A DNA stretch of 64,000 nucleotides from Wielerella bovis (GTDB lineage Bacteria; Pseudomonadota; Gammaproteobacteria; Burkholderiales; Neisseriaceae). Shown here piece by piece: positions 37,499 through 47,097 of the stretch. The position numbers were made by a program, and so were the translations under genes. The stretch covers positions 1,860,001-1,924,000 of the forward strand of contig NZ_CP092361.1 in assembly GCF_022354465.1 (NCBI RefSeq), in the 5' to 3' direction. Position 1 is the stretch's first letter; every line of letters begins with the position of its first letter. The notes under the pieces are model-generated. The model saw only the letters and a program-made list of their open reading frames with translations, made no database searches and had not been told where the DNA came from.

Positions 37499-40156
37499 AT
37501 GGAATTGAAAAAATATCAGCAAACCGTGATTGACGATTTGCAAGCCTATTTAAATGTGCTTTTGGCACATTCAGGCAGCCTGAAAAGCAGTTTTGCCGAA
37601 TATTGGCAAAACCACGCGTGTACCCCTTTGGCGGCAGACAAAATTGAACCGTATCACGATAAATTAAACGGTGCGCCCAATGTGTGCGTGAAAGTCCCGA
37701 CGGCGGGCGGTAAAACGTTTATTGCTGTCAATGCTTTGCAGCCGATTTTTGTGGCGCGTGAATATTTTGGCGCACAAGAACCACGCATGGTGGTTTGGCT
37801 GGTGCCGTCTGAAAGCATTTTGTCGCAAACGCTTGCCAACTTGGGCAATCTGCAACACCCATACCGCCAAAAACTGAACGTGGATTTTTCAGGGCGAGTG
37901 AGTGTGTTGGACAAAGAAAAAGTGTTACGCGGACATGAGTTTGACGCCGATTCTGTGCGACATGGTGTGTCCATACTGGTGATGACGTTTGACAGCTTAA
38001 AAGGGCGCAGCAAAGATGTTTTACGCGCTTATCGTGAAAACCCCAATTTGTCATCGTTTGCCGATTTCAGGCAGCCTGAAAACGAATTGGCAGAATACGA
38101 CAATACTTCTTTAATCAATGTGTTGCGTGGTTTAAAACCTGTTGTGATTGTGGATGAAAGCCACAATGCCACCACAACTTTATCGCAAGAAATGTTGGCA
38201 AATTTAAATCCCAGTTTTGTATTGGAACTGACCGCCACACCGCATGAAAAAAGCAATATCATCAGCTATGTCGGCGCATTGGAACTGAAAAAAGAACAAA
38301 TGGTGAAACTGCCTTTGATGATTAGCCAACAGCGTAACCAAGCCGATGTAATGATGGCAGCAATGACTTTGCGCCACAATTTGGAAATCGCTGCCACAAA
38401 CAGTGGGCAAGCCTTTATCCGCCCGATTGTGCTGTTTCAAGCCGAACCGCGCAGCAAAGACGACAAAGCCACGTTTGATAAAGTGAAACAGGAATTGCTG
38501 AATTTGGGCATTCCAGAAAATCAAATTGCAATGAAAACCAGCGAAATCAATGAGCTGAAAAATGTGGATTTGATGTCACCTGATTGTGCCATTCGCTTTG
38601 TGATTACCGTGAATGCACTCAAAGAAGGCTGGGATTGCCCGTTTGCCTATATTTTGGCGAGTTTGGCAAACAAATCTTCGGTGGTGGACGTTACTCAAAT
38701 TGTGGGGCGTGTGTTGCGCCAGCCCTATGCGCGAAACCATGTTTTGCCTGAACTGAATTGCAGCTATGTGTTCACATCTTCCGAGAAATTTCATGAAACG
38801 CTGGCTAATGTGGCAAAAGGTTTGAATGCAGCAGGGTTCAGCGAACAAGACTACCGTATTGCACAAGAAACAGAAAATGAAACTGAAAACGATTTCAGGC
38901 AGCCTGAAACTGTTGTGCAGCCTGAATTGAGTTTGTCTGCGCCTGAAATGCCATCTGAACCCTGTGTTGATGATGAGAATTGGCGCATTCCCAATACATT
39001 CAAGCTGCCTGAAAACGGTATGGCGGTTTCATCGTCCAATCCGATTGCACAAAAAATGGCACAATTACAACAAAATACCGCCCAAATCAGCCAAGCGTTC
39101 AGCCACACGGCACAAAAAACCGAACATGCTTTGCCACCCGAATTATCAGGAAAAACCAATATGCAAAAAATGCGCGATGAGTTTGTGAATGAAATGATGA
39201 ATTTCCGTTTGCCACAATTTGTGCAAGCAGGTTTCAGCAATGAATTGTTTGTGGAAAATAGTGAAAAAGTCTTGTTTGATAAAGATAATTTGCTTACATC
39301 ATTTGAATTACGAAAAGCCGATAGAAACATTGACTTTGGCAATATTGAAACGGTGCTGTATGCCAGTGAAATTGATGAAAAAGGCAAAGTGGATTTTTCG
39401 CCACTCAAAGGCAAAGAAAAACAGTATTTTGCCGATTTGTTCAGCCAAAGCAGCGATGAAAGTCAGCAAAAAATGTTGGTTAAAAAACTGTTTGAATTGG
39501 CTGACAAAAAAAGTTTCTATCCGATTAGCGACAACGACGTACGCGAATATTTACGCGATATTGTGAACACCATGGCGGCAGCGCAACGGCAACATTGCTT
39601 TGAACATCTGCATCAATATTTTGCCGCCATCAAACAGAAAATTGACGGCTTGGCGCGTGAATTTTCGGAAAAAGAATTTAAGAAACAACGTGATATTGAT
39701 GATATTGTTTTGCAGCCCATGTACGCTTTTTCACCCGAAATTTTGCCCAAAGAACTGGCTGTACCATTAAGCCAAAGCCTGTACAGCCGTGAAAGCAAAA
39801 TGAGTGATTTTGAAGTAAAAATGTTGCGCCAAATTCTGCAAGATGATGGTATCCGCTTGCGTTGGTGGCATAGGAATGAGGAGCGAAAAGGCTTTTACAT
39901 CAATGCTTTTATCAATCACTATCCCGACTTTATTTTATTGACTGAAAACGGTACAGTCATTTTACTGGAAACCAAAGGCAGCCAACTGGACGGCAGCGAC
40001 AGTCAAGCAAAAATCCGTGCAGGTTTGGCATGGGAAAATGCCGCCAATGCACTGAATGATGGGCACAAATACCGTTATATGATGGTGTTTGAACAAAATC
40101 AATTAGATGGGACTTATTCTTTGGCGGAAGCATTAGAGAGATTGCGACATTGGTAA
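37499..40156 (+). CDS. res: Type III restriction endonuclease (Res)
   Basis: A superfamily-2 helicase and nuclease subunit of 885 residues. Walker A is PTAGGKT (67-73) and motif II is DESH near 217-220. Motif VI-like QIVGRVLRQPYARNH is near 400. The endonuclease domain near 808-826 has PDFILL and LLETKG (PD-E-K). A ribosome site (AGGGGA) overlaps the end of mod, 12 bp gap. A linker near 460-500 contains several QPE-type peptides from uptake sequences. It appears intact, so the system is likely functional. Confidence 0.9.
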   Translation: MELKKYQQTVIDDLQAYLNVLLAHSGSLKSSFAEYWQNHACTPLAADKIEPYHDKLNGAPNVCVKVPTAGGKTFIAVNALQPIFVAREYFGAQEPRMVVWLVPSESILSQTLANLGNLQHPYRQKLNVDFSGRVSVLDKEKVLRGHEFDADSVRHGVSILVMTFDSLKGRSKDVLRAYRENPNLSSFADFRQPENELAEYDNTSLINVLRGLKPVVIVDESHNATTTLSQEMLANLNPSFVLELTATPHEKSNIISYVGALELKKEQMVKLPLMISQQRNQADVMMAAMTLRHNLEIAATNSGQAFIRPIVLFQAEPRSKDDKATFDKVKQELLNLGIPENQIAMKTSEINELKNVDLMSPDCAIRFVITVNALKEGWDCPFAYILASLANKSSVVDVTQIVGRVLRQPYARNHVLPELNCSYVFTSSEKFHETLANVAKGLNAAGFSEQDYRIAQETENETENDFRQPETVVQPELSLSAPEMPSEPCVDDENWRIPNTFKLPENGMAVSSSNPIAQKMAQLQQNTAQISQAFSHTAQKTEHALPPELSGKTNMQKMRDEFVNEMMNFRLPQFVQAGFSNELFVENSEKVLFDKDNLLTSFELRKADRNIDFGNIETVLYASEIDEKGKVDFSPLKGKEKQYFADLFSQSSDESQQKMLVKKLFELADKKSFYPISDNDVREYLRDIVNTMAAAQRQHCFEHLHQYFAAIKQKIDGLAREFSEKEFKKQRDIDDIVLQPMYAFSPEILPKELAVPLSQSLYSRESKMSDFEVKMLRQILQDDGIRLRWWHRNEERKGFYINAFINHYPDFILLTENGTVILLETKGSQLDGSDSQAKIRAGLAWENAANALNDGHKYRYMMVFEQNQLDGTYSLAEALERLRHW

Positions 40157-40199
40157 ATAATACAGGCAGCATGAAAATTTGTAGGCTGGATATTAAAAT

Positions 40200-40292
40200 C
40201 CAACATTATTAAAATAAAAACAAATGTTTGCTTAGTCTGAGAAATGTCGGATTCATGAATTCAACCTACCATTTTAGGTCTTGCAAAAGTTT
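40200..40292. repeat. Dispersed repeat (partner at 32037)
   Basis: Shares AATAAAAACAAAT, GTCGGATTCA and CAAAAGTTTCA blocks, in the same order and spacing, with 32037-32115. Confidence 0.5.
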
Positions 40293-40389
40293 CAGGTAGC
40301 ATTTTCTTTTCCAAATAATGTAGTCTGATGTAGTTTTAACATCCGTTTTCCGTTATAATCCACGCCGTTTTATCATTTTCTACAACTTA

Positions 40390-40495
40390 ATAGTGAATTC
40401 AATTTAAACCAGTACAGCGTTGCCAGCTCCCTTATGTACTCGGTGTACATGGCAGTCGCTGTCGCCTTGTCCTGATTTAAATTGAATCCACTATA
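40390..40495. mobile_element. Correia-like element, 106 bp
   Basis: Terminal repeats ATAGTGAATTCAATTTAAAC and complement-like TTTAAATTGAATCCACTATA flank a core with CCAGTACAGCGTTGCC, CTGTCGCCTTGTCCTG and GTGTACAT. This is the arrangement of Neisseria Correia (CREE/NEMIS) elements of about 105 bp. Confidence 0.85.
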
Positions 40496-40868
40496 ATTTC
40501 AAACAACTATAAAACGAAACTAAATTTTTATATCTGTTAGTAAGTATGCCAGAATAAAAATTTCATAAAATTAAATAATAAATTATTGCTTTATAAATAT
40601 TTTAATATAATTGCTTTCCCAAACTTTCCTGTCAAATTAATGATTTTCGCAAAACATTTGAACCAAAATATAGTGGATTGAATAATAGATTAATCATATT
40701 AAAACAATTTTTGGTATCACAAAAAATCCTTTCTACTTACTGTTCAGGCTGCCTGAAAACAATTATTTCTGTTTTTCATTACATATATACCATTTAATTG
40801 TTTGAATTTTTTAAACTACTACACCATAATCCTTGTTTTCATTTAATTTTTGCATTCAGGAGGCTGTT

Positions 40869-42443
40869 ATGAATCAATCTGATTCCTTAAAAAACAAACG
40901 TTTGCATAAATTACTCAATACAATTGAATGGTTAGGTAACTTATTGCCACATCCTGTGATTCTATTTTTGATTTTTATCGGTATTTTACTGCTCACATCG
41001 GCAATAGGCTCTTATTTTGATTGGAGTGTCATTGACCCACGTCCAGAAGGCGCAAAAGGTCGTGCCGAAGATGGTATGATACGCGTCGTCAATTTAATGA
41101 ATGGCGAAGGCGTAGTCAAAATACTGGAAAACTTAGTCAGCAATTTCACAGGATTTGCACCCTTGGGTTCTGCATTAATTGCATTATTAGGTGTGGGTGT
41201 GGCAGAACGTTCAGGGTTAATTTCTGCTGCTATGCGTGCGCTGATTTTAAATGCCCCTAAACGATTGATTACATTAGCCGTTGTGTTTGCAGGTGTAATT
41301 TCTAACGTGGCTTCTGAATTAGGTTATGTAGTCATCATCCCCTTATCTGGCATGGTATTTTATGCTTTGGGACGACACCCAATTGCGGGCATTGCGGCAG
41401 CCTTTGCTGGGGTATCGGCAGGTTATAGTGCCAATTTATTGATTGGTACGGTAGACCCAATTTTGTCAGGTATCACACAACAAGCTGCACGCATGATTGC
41501 GCCAGAATACACCGTTGGAGCAGAAGCCAACTGGTATTTCATGGCATTTAGTGCCATTTTCATTTCATTATTGGGTTGGTTGATTACTGAAAAAATTACT
41601 GAACCACGTTTGGGCAAATACGAGCCAGAAGAAGGTTTACAAGATGCAAATAATCTCAATATGCAACAATTAACAAATGAAGAAAAACGCGGCTTGAAAG
41701 CAGCTGGTGTTACCTTACTCATTCTAACTGGCATCGTTTTGGCATTACTGCTGCCTGAAAATGGTATTTTGCGCAATCCCAAAACAGGCTCAATTACCAA
41801 CTCACCCTTTATGCATGGTATTGTAGCGTTTGTATTTATTTTCTTTTCCATCACAGGTATTGTGTTTGGACGCGTAGCAGGAACAATGAAAGGCAGCGCA
41901 CAAGTCATTGAAGGCATGGAAAGTTCCATGAAATCTATGGCTCTATATTTGGTTTTAATTTTCTTTGTTTCACAATTCGTTGCATATTTTAGTTGGAGTA
42001 ATTTGGGCCCTATTTTAGCCGTACAAGGTTCAGAATTTTTGAAAAACATTGGCTTAACAGGAGGTACGTTGATGTTCTTCTTTATTTTGATTTGTGCATT
42101 CATCAATTTAATGATTGGTTCAGCTTCAGCACAATGGGCAGTAACCGCACCAATTTTTGTACCCATGTTAATGCTCGCAGGCTACGCTCCCGAAACCATT
42201 CAGGCTGCCTACCGCATTGGCGACTCTGTTACCAACATTATCACACCTTTAATGAGCTTTTTCGGCTTGATTTTAGCGGTGTGTATTCGCTATAAAAAAG
42301 ACATTGGCGTAGGTAGTTTGATTGCGATTATGCTGCCCTACTCAGTCATTTTCTTGCTGGCTTGGAGTTTATTATTCTGTATTTGGGTATTTGTTTTAGG
42401 TTTACCCGTTGGACCTGGCTCACCCATTTATTATCAACCCTGA
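40869..42443 (+). CDS. AbgT-family transporter
   Basis: An inner-membrane transporter of 524 residues with about 11-13 helices from the AbgT family. Members include E. coli AbgT (p-aminobenzoyl-glutamate uptake) and gonococcal MtrF (drug efflux aid). The family pattern includes LPHPVILFLIFIGILLL and YSVIFLLAWSLLF. Start at 40869 has a strong AGGAGG 5 nt upstream. In Neisseria MtrF is near mtrCDE; here no pump genes adjoin, so the role is open. Confidence 0.9.
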   Translation: MNQSDSLKNKRLHKLLNTIEWLGNLLPHPVILFLIFIGILLLTSAIGSYFDWSVIDPRPEGAKGRAEDGMIRVVNLMNGEGVVKILENLVSNFTGFAPLGSALIALLGVGVAERSGLISAAMRALILNAPKRLITLAVVFAGVISNVASELGYVVIIPLSGMVFYALGRHPIAGIAAAFAGVSAGYSANLLIGTVDPILSGITQQAARMIAPEYTVGAEANWYFMAFSAIFISLLGWLITEKITEPRLGKYEPEEGLQDANNLNMQQLTNEEKRGLKAAGVTLLILTGIVLALLLPENGILRNPKTGSITNSPFMHGIVAFVFIFFSITGIVFGRVAGTMKGSAQVIEGMESSMKSMALYLVLIFFVSQFVAYFSWSNLGPILAVQGSEFLKNIGLTGGTLMFFFILICAFINLMIGSASAQWAVTAPIFVPMLMLAGYAPETIQAAYRIGDSVTNIITPLMSFFGLILAVCIRYKKDIGVGSLIAIMLPYSVIFLLAWSLLFCIWVFVLGLPVGPGSPIYYQP

Positions 42444-42592
42444 ATAAATAACTATTTATCAATCGGTTGATTTTTAAAAATCATGATTTTCAGGCTGCCC
42501 TACCCTGCACGATAAATTGTTGATTACCCACAATCTATTCCCATAGAGAGTAGGTTTCAGGCAGCCTGAAAACACATTTAAAAGAAATCAAA

Positions 42593-43681
42593 ATGATAGT
42601 ATTAGGAATTGAATCATCATGCGATGAAACAGGTATCGCGATTTACGACACAGAAAAAGGCTTAATTGCCAACCAGTTACACACACAAATGGCGATGCAC
42701 GCCGAATATGGCGGTGTGGTGCCAGAGCTTGCCAGCCGCGACCATATTCGCCGACTGGTGCCACTCACGCAGGCTGCTTTGCAGGAAAGTGGCTTGCAAT
42801 ACAGTGATTTAGACGCAATTGCCTACACGCAAGGGCCGGGTTTGGGTGGCGCATTGTTGGCAGGTTCAGCGTATGCCAATGCTTTGGCGTTTGCATTAGA
42901 CAAGCCGGTTTTACCTGTTCATCATTTGGAAGGGCATTTGTTGTCGCCACTTTTGGCGGACGATGTGCCTGAATTTCCCTTTGTTGCGTTGCTAGTGTCT
43001 GGCGGACACACGCAATTTATGGCGGTACGCGATTTTGGCGATTACGAATTACTCGGCGAAACAGTAGATGATGCGGCTGGGGAAGCTTTTGATAAAACAG
43101 GAAAACTGATTGGTTTACCTTATCCAGCAGGTGCGATTTTGTCGCAATATGCGAAATTAGGGCAGCCTGAAACATTCAGTTTCCCGCGCCCCATGTTGCA
43201 TAGCCCTGATTTGCAAATGAGTTTTTCGGGCTTGAAAACGGCGGTGCTGACAGCAGTAGAAAAAACGCGGGCGGAACTGAATTTATCGCCCACAGACGCA
43301 TTGCCCGAACAAATGCGCAATGATATTTGTCGCGCCTTTCAAGATGCGGTGGTGGACGTGTTGGTGGCGAAAGCCAAACGGGCGTTGTTGCAAACGGGAT
43401 TTCGCTGTTTGGTGGTGGCGGGCGGCGTGGGCGCGAACTGGAAATTGCGCGAAGAATTGGCAAATTTAACCGTGCAGCCCACGCCAAAAGGGCAGCCTGA
43501 AACGGTGCAAACGTATTTTCCGCCACTTCCGCTTTGTACCGATAATGGCGCGATGATTGCGTTTGCAGGTGCCATGCGTTTGCAACACGAAGTGGCACAG
43601 GCGCTACGGGCTGGGGCATTTGATGTGAAACCGCGTTGGTCGTTGCGTGAGATTGTGCGTGAGAATGCGCAGGCTGCCTGA
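42593..43681 (+). CDS. tsaD: tRNA N6-threonylcarbamoyladenosine synthase TsaD
   Basis: An essential protein of 362 residues that transfers threonylcarbamoyl to A37 of ANN-decoding tRNAs with TsaB/TsaE. It starts [19 protein letters not shown], has the metal ligands HHLEGH and the ASKHA-type glycine motif SGGHTQ. ATG is the first codon and the length is typical with a short tail. Several in-frame uptake sequences encode QPET. A Correia-like element follows. Confidence 0.97.
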   Translation: MIVLGIESSCDETGIAIYDTEKGLIANQLHTQMAMHAEYGGVVPELASRDHIRRLVPLTQAALQESGLQYSDLDAIAYTQGPGLGGALLAGSAYANALAFALDKPVLPVHHLEGHLLSPLLADDVPEFPFVALLVSGGHTQFMAVRDFGDYELLGETVDDAAGEAFDKTGKLIGLPYPAGAILSQYAKLGQPETFSFPRPMLHSPDLQMSFSGLKTAVLTAVEKTRAELNLSPTDALPEQMRNDICRAFQDAVVDVLVAKAKRALLQTGFRCLVVAGGVGANWKLREELANLTVQPTPKGQPETVQTYFPPLPLCTDNGAMIAFAGAMRLQHEVAQALRAGAFDVKPRWSLREIVRENAQAA

Positions 43682-43733
43682 AACTCAATAAACCGACTAA
43701 AAATATCTTCACTTTATTTTCAGGCTGCCTATT

Positions 43734-43840
43734 TATAGTGGATTCAATTTAAATCAGGACAAGGAGACAGCGACCGCCATATACACCTAGTATATAAGGG
43801 AGCTGGCAATGCTGTACTGGTTTAAATTGAATTCACTATA
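43734..43840. mobile_element. Correia-like element, 107 bp
   Basis: It starts TATAGTGGATTCAATTTAAA, ends TTTAAATTGAATTCACTATA, and has the core in reverse orientation relative to the copy at 40390 (AGGACAAGGAGACAGCGACC and GCTGGCAATGCTGTACTGG). Lies between tsaD and dusA. Confidence 0.85.
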
Positions 43841-43864
43841 ATTAAATAGGCAGCCTGAAAACCA

Positions 43865-44878
43865 TCATGATAAAGATTCTTCCTGCAAACCACGCTCCAC
43901 TGCCGCCCATGCTTCCAGCAATAATTCAGGGCGACTGTCTTTCAGCAAATCCGCATCCGACAACATTCTGCGCCACACTTTTGCGCCGTGTAAACCGTGC
44001 ATCAAACCCAAATAATGACGTGCCATGTGGCGCAAAATCGTACCACGATTGGCAGCTAATTGCGTTTGTGCATAGGCATACAAGCGTTGTACCAATTCGT
44101 CATACGCGATTTCAGGCTGCATATCGCCGTAAAACAAGTTATCCCAATTACGCATAATCATTGGATTGTGATACGCCTCGCGCCCAATCATCACGCCGTC
44201 CACATGGCGCAAGTGTTCGGCAATTTCTGCGTTGGTTTTGATGCCGCCGTTGATGATGATTTCTAAATCAGGAAATTCTTGTTTCAAACGATAAACATAA
44301 TCGTATTTCAGCGGCGGAATATCGCGGTTTTCTTTGGGCGACAAGCCGTCCAGCCACGCATTTCGCGCGTGAACAATATAAGTGCGACACGCGGTTTTGT
44401 CGCGCAAGGTGCCGACAAAATCCGCCACGATTTGATAATCGGTTTGACGGTCAATGCCGATGCGGTGTTTTACGGTAATATCGCAATCGGGTGCCGCATC
44501 TTGCATGGCGTTCAGGCAGCCTGAAACCAAATCCACTTCGCCCATTAAACAGGCACCAAACGCGCCTTTTTGTACGCGTGGACTGGGGCAGCCGCAATTT
44601 AAATTGATTTCATCGTAACCATATGCGCCGGCTTTTTGGGCAGCTTGGGCGAGCAAAGCGGGTTCGCTGCCGCCTAATTGTAAGGCAACAGGATTTTCGC
44701 ATTCGTCTTTGAGCAAAAAACGTTCTGGGTCGCCATACACGATTGCGCCTGCGTTAATCATTTCGGTGTAGAGCCATGTGTGACGGCTGATTTGTCGCGC
44801 CATGTAGCGATAATGGCGGTCAGTCCAATCCAGCATCGGGGCAATGGATAAACGGCGTGATGGGCGTTTTTTATTCAT
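43865..44878 (-). CDS. dusA: tRNA-dihydrouridine synthase A
   Basis: A FMN enzyme of 337 residues that reduces uridine in the tRNA D-loop. Start of domain SIAPMLDWTDRHYRYMARQ, catalytic-Cys segment NLNCGCPSPRV (near 95-105) and FMN-binding INGGIKT (near 213). Subgroup A signs are the RHMARHYLGL helix and length. Convergent to tsaD, with the Correia-like element between them. Confidence 0.95.
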   Translation of the reverse strand: MNKKRPSRRLSIAPMLDWTDRHYRYMARQISRHTWLYTEMINAGAIVYGDPERFLLKDECENPVALQLGGSEPALLAQAAQKAGAYGYDEINLNCGCPSPRVQKGAFGACLMGEVDLVSGCLNAMQDAAPDCDITVKHRIGIDRQTDYQIVADFVGTLRDKTACRTYIVHARNAWLDGLSPKENRDIPPLKYDYVYRLKQEFPDLEIIINGGIKTNAEIAEHLRHVDGVMIGREAYHNPMIMRNWDNLFYGDMQPEIAYDELVQRLYAYAQTQLAANRGTILRHMARHYLGLMHGLHGAKVWRRMLSDADLLKDSRPELLLEAWAAVERGLQEESLS

Positions 44879-44932
44879 ATTTTTTGTTCTTTCACTATTT
44901 TTATTGACAAGGCAGCCTGAAAATGTGTTTTT

Positions 44933-45039
44933 TATAGTCGTTTAAAATAAAAATAATACCGCGTTGCCAGCTCCCTTATGTACTAGATGTACACGGCGGT
45001 CGCTGTCGCCTTGTCTTATTTCTATTTTAAACAACTATA
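44933..45039. mobile_element. Correia-like element with variant ends, 107 bp
   Basis: The core is like the copy at 40390 (ACCGCGTTGCCAGCTCCCTT; CGCTGTCGCCTTGTC), but the ends are TATAGTCGTTTAAAATA and TATTTTAAACAACTATA, a different outer sequence that still begins TATAGT. It lies between the dusA and LysR genes. The variant ends may define a second subfamily. Confidence 0.75.
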
Positions 45040-45067
45040 TTTTTTTCAGGCTGCCTATTTGATTGAA

Positions 45068-45946
45068 TTAAGCACATTGTTCCGCCATAAAATCAATAAA
45101 ACTGCGGACTTTGGCTTTCATAAATTGGCGATTGGCATACACGGCATATAACGGTGGCTCAATCATTGGCAAATCGGGTAATAAACGTACCAATTTTCCC
45201 GTTGCCAAATCATCGTCCGCCAACCATGCAGGCATATAGCCAATACCCGCATCTGAACGTATCATTGCCGCTACCATTTGCGTGTGGTTGCTGCGTGTTT
45301 TACCGTGTAACTGAACAGAAATTTCTTCACCTAAATAATCCAGTTTCAGCTGCGACATATCGGTATAAGTTGGCAAAATAACGTTGTGTTGCGCCAAATC
45401 TTGCGGTGTTTTCGGTGTACCATGTTGCGCTAAATATATGGGTGTAGCGACCAAATAAAATGGGATGGCACCCAATCGTTTGGCGATGATGTTTTCGGAC
45501 AGACTATCCGACAAACGCAATGCCAAATCTTCGCCATCGCTGTTCAAATCCACATGGCGATTGGTTAGCGTTAATACCACGTCCACTTCGGGATAACGTG
45601 CTTGATACGCGGCGACCATGCGGGCAAATTTGTCGCAAGCAAACCAAACAGGCGCACTCACGCGTAAAGTACCTTGTGGCGTGGTTTTGCCTGCAGCTGC
45701 TTGTTCGGCTGCTTGCCCGAGCAATTCCAGCGCGTGTACGCAATCACGGTAATAGGCTTCGCCTTGTTCGGTGAGTTTCAGGCTGCGGTTGTTGCGATAC
45801 AATAGTTGCGCGGCAATGTGTTTTTCCAAATGGGCAACGTGTTTGCTTGCCATTGGCGTGGAAATATCCAATAAATCGGCAGCGCGTGTGAAGCTGCCGC
45901 TTTGCACCACTTGGCAAAATACTTTCATGCTGAATAATGTGTCCAT
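45068..45946 (-). CDS. LysR-family transcriptional regulator
   Basis: A protein of 292 residues. The N-terminal winged helix (about 4-62) contains SFTRAADLLDISTPMASKHV and the rest is an effector-binding domain. It resembles regulators such as CrgA in length and start, but target and ligand are unknown. It is a single gene; the neighbour upstream on the same strand is a solute-binding lipoprotein. Confidence 0.88.
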   Translation of the reverse strand: MDTLFSMKVFCQVVQSGSFTRAADLLDISTPMASKHVAHLEKHIAAQLLYRNNRSLKLTEQGEAYYRDCVHALELLGQAAEQAAAGKTTPQGTLRVSAPVWFACDKFARMVAAYQARYPEVDVVLTLTNRHVDLNSDGEDLALRLSDSLSENIIAKRLGAIPFYLVATPIYLAQHGTPKTPQDLAQHNVILPTYTDMSQLKLDYLGEEISVQLHGKTRSNHTQMVAAMIRSDAGIGYMPAWLADDDLATGKLVRLLPDLPMIEPPLYAVYANRQFMKAKVRSFIDFMAEQCA

Positions 45947-46017
45947 ATTGCCGAAAACCTGTGTTGTGTGAGTGCTTATTTTATCATGTGCAATACTTTC
46001 AGGCTGCCTTATTGTTT

Positions 46018-46035
46018 AAATTGAATTCACTATAA
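46018..46035. repeat. Single Correia-type end
   Basis: AAATTGAATTCACTATAA equals the right terminal repeat of the element at 43734, without partner. A deletion remnant. Confidence 0.5.
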
Positions 46036-46065
46036 AATGCTTAATATAAAAGGCAGCCTGAAAAC

Positions 46066-46097
46066 AAAAAACCGCATATTAAATTATGCGGTTTTTT
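46066..46097 (-). terminator. Rho-independent terminator
   Basis: AAAAAACCGCATA / TATGCGGTTTTTT, a 13-bp stem with a 6-nt loop, just after the solute-binding gene stop (minus strand). Confidence 0.9.
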
Positions 46098-46108
46098 AAT
46101 ACTCCTAA

Positions 46109-46945
46109 TTATTGTGCTGCTTTTGGATACCATTTATCGATAATTTGTTGATAAGTGCCATCAGCTTTCAAATCATCAATACCTTTATCCAACTTGGCTT
46201 TCAATTCAGTATTGCCTTTTTTCAATACCCAACCAAATGGAATGGTTCCCGATTTTTCATCAACCAAAGTGTAATAAGAAGCATCGGGTTTCAAATAAGT
46301 ATTCAGCACTGCATCTACATCATAAGTTGCAACTGCGTTGCCTTGCGCCATTGTAGTCAAACCCATATACACCGTATCCACCAATACAGGTTTATCGGTA
46401 ATCCCCGATGCTTTTAATTGCGTTTCAGACAAACTGGCTTTTTGTACCGCAATCGGTTTACCTCTTAAATCGTCAAAACTGTTGAATTGGTTTTGTTGTT
46501 TATCAACAATCGCAACCCATTTCGCATCAAAATATGATTTAGAGAATGTGTATAGCTGCTCACGTTCAGGTGTAATATTCACACCCGTTGCCACAATATC
46601 CGCTTCCCCTGCATTCACTGTTTCCAACAGCCCCGTCATCGCATGAGGAACAAATCTCAGACTAAATCCTTCTTTTTTGGCAATCGCATTGAGCAAATCC
46701 ATATCCAACCCAATCATTTCACCTTTATCGCCACGAGTGGCAAATGGTGGATAAGATGGTTGGCTCATCACAATATAGGTTTCACCACCATTATTGGATT
46801 CTTGCACAGTTGCCGTAGCCGAACCTGTGGCAGTTTCCGTAGTAGCAGCCGTTTTGTCTTGTTCCTGAGCTGCAGGTGGTGCATCATTACAAGCAGCCAA
46901 CAATACAACAGGCAAAATCAAAGTAGATAAAATACTTGGTTTCAT
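46109..46945 (-). CDS. Amino-acid-type solute-binding lipoprotein (ArtJ-like)
   Basis: A family-3 binding protein of 278 residues. Lipoprotein signal with LLAAC lipobox near residue 19. The domain begins YIVMSQPSYPPFATRGDKGE and GLDMDLLNAIAKKEGFSLRF. It fits basic or polar amino acid uptake (ArtJ-like). No transporter membrane or ATPase genes nearby. A 13-bp terminator ends it. Confidence 0.88.
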   Translation of the reverse strand: MKPSILSTLILPVVLLAACNDAPPAAQEQDKTAATTETATGSATATVQESNNGGETYIVMSQPSYPPFATRGDKGEMIGLDMDLLNAIAKKEGFSLRFVPHAMTGLLETVNAGEADIVATGVNITPEREQLYTFSKSYFDAKWVAIVDKQQNQFNSFDDLRGKPIAVQKASLSETQLKASGITDKPVLVDTVYMGLTTMAQGNAVATYDVDAVLNTYLKPDASYYTLVDEKSGTIPFGWVLKKGNTELKAKLDKGIDDLKADGTYQQIIDKWYPKAAQ

Positions 46946-47097
46946 GTGTGTTACTCCTTAGATAGAATGACAGCTAAATAATCACAATAGCTTAAAAATT
47001 TGTTTTCCCCATTATGAGCCATAAAAAACAGCCCAAAAACATCATATCGTGTTTTCAGGCTGCCTGTTAAAAAATCACACTTTTAAGTGCAAAAATT

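Larger units (their letters stand above)
40157..40868. other. Intergenic with Correia-like element and repeats
   Basis: About 710 bp. It holds the dispersed repeat 40200-40292, the Correia-like element 40390-40495, single Correia-type ends at about 40500-40511 and 40670-40682, and one uptake pair at about 40743. The right part is AT-rich and should contain the transporter promoter. No gene seen. Confidence 0.6.
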
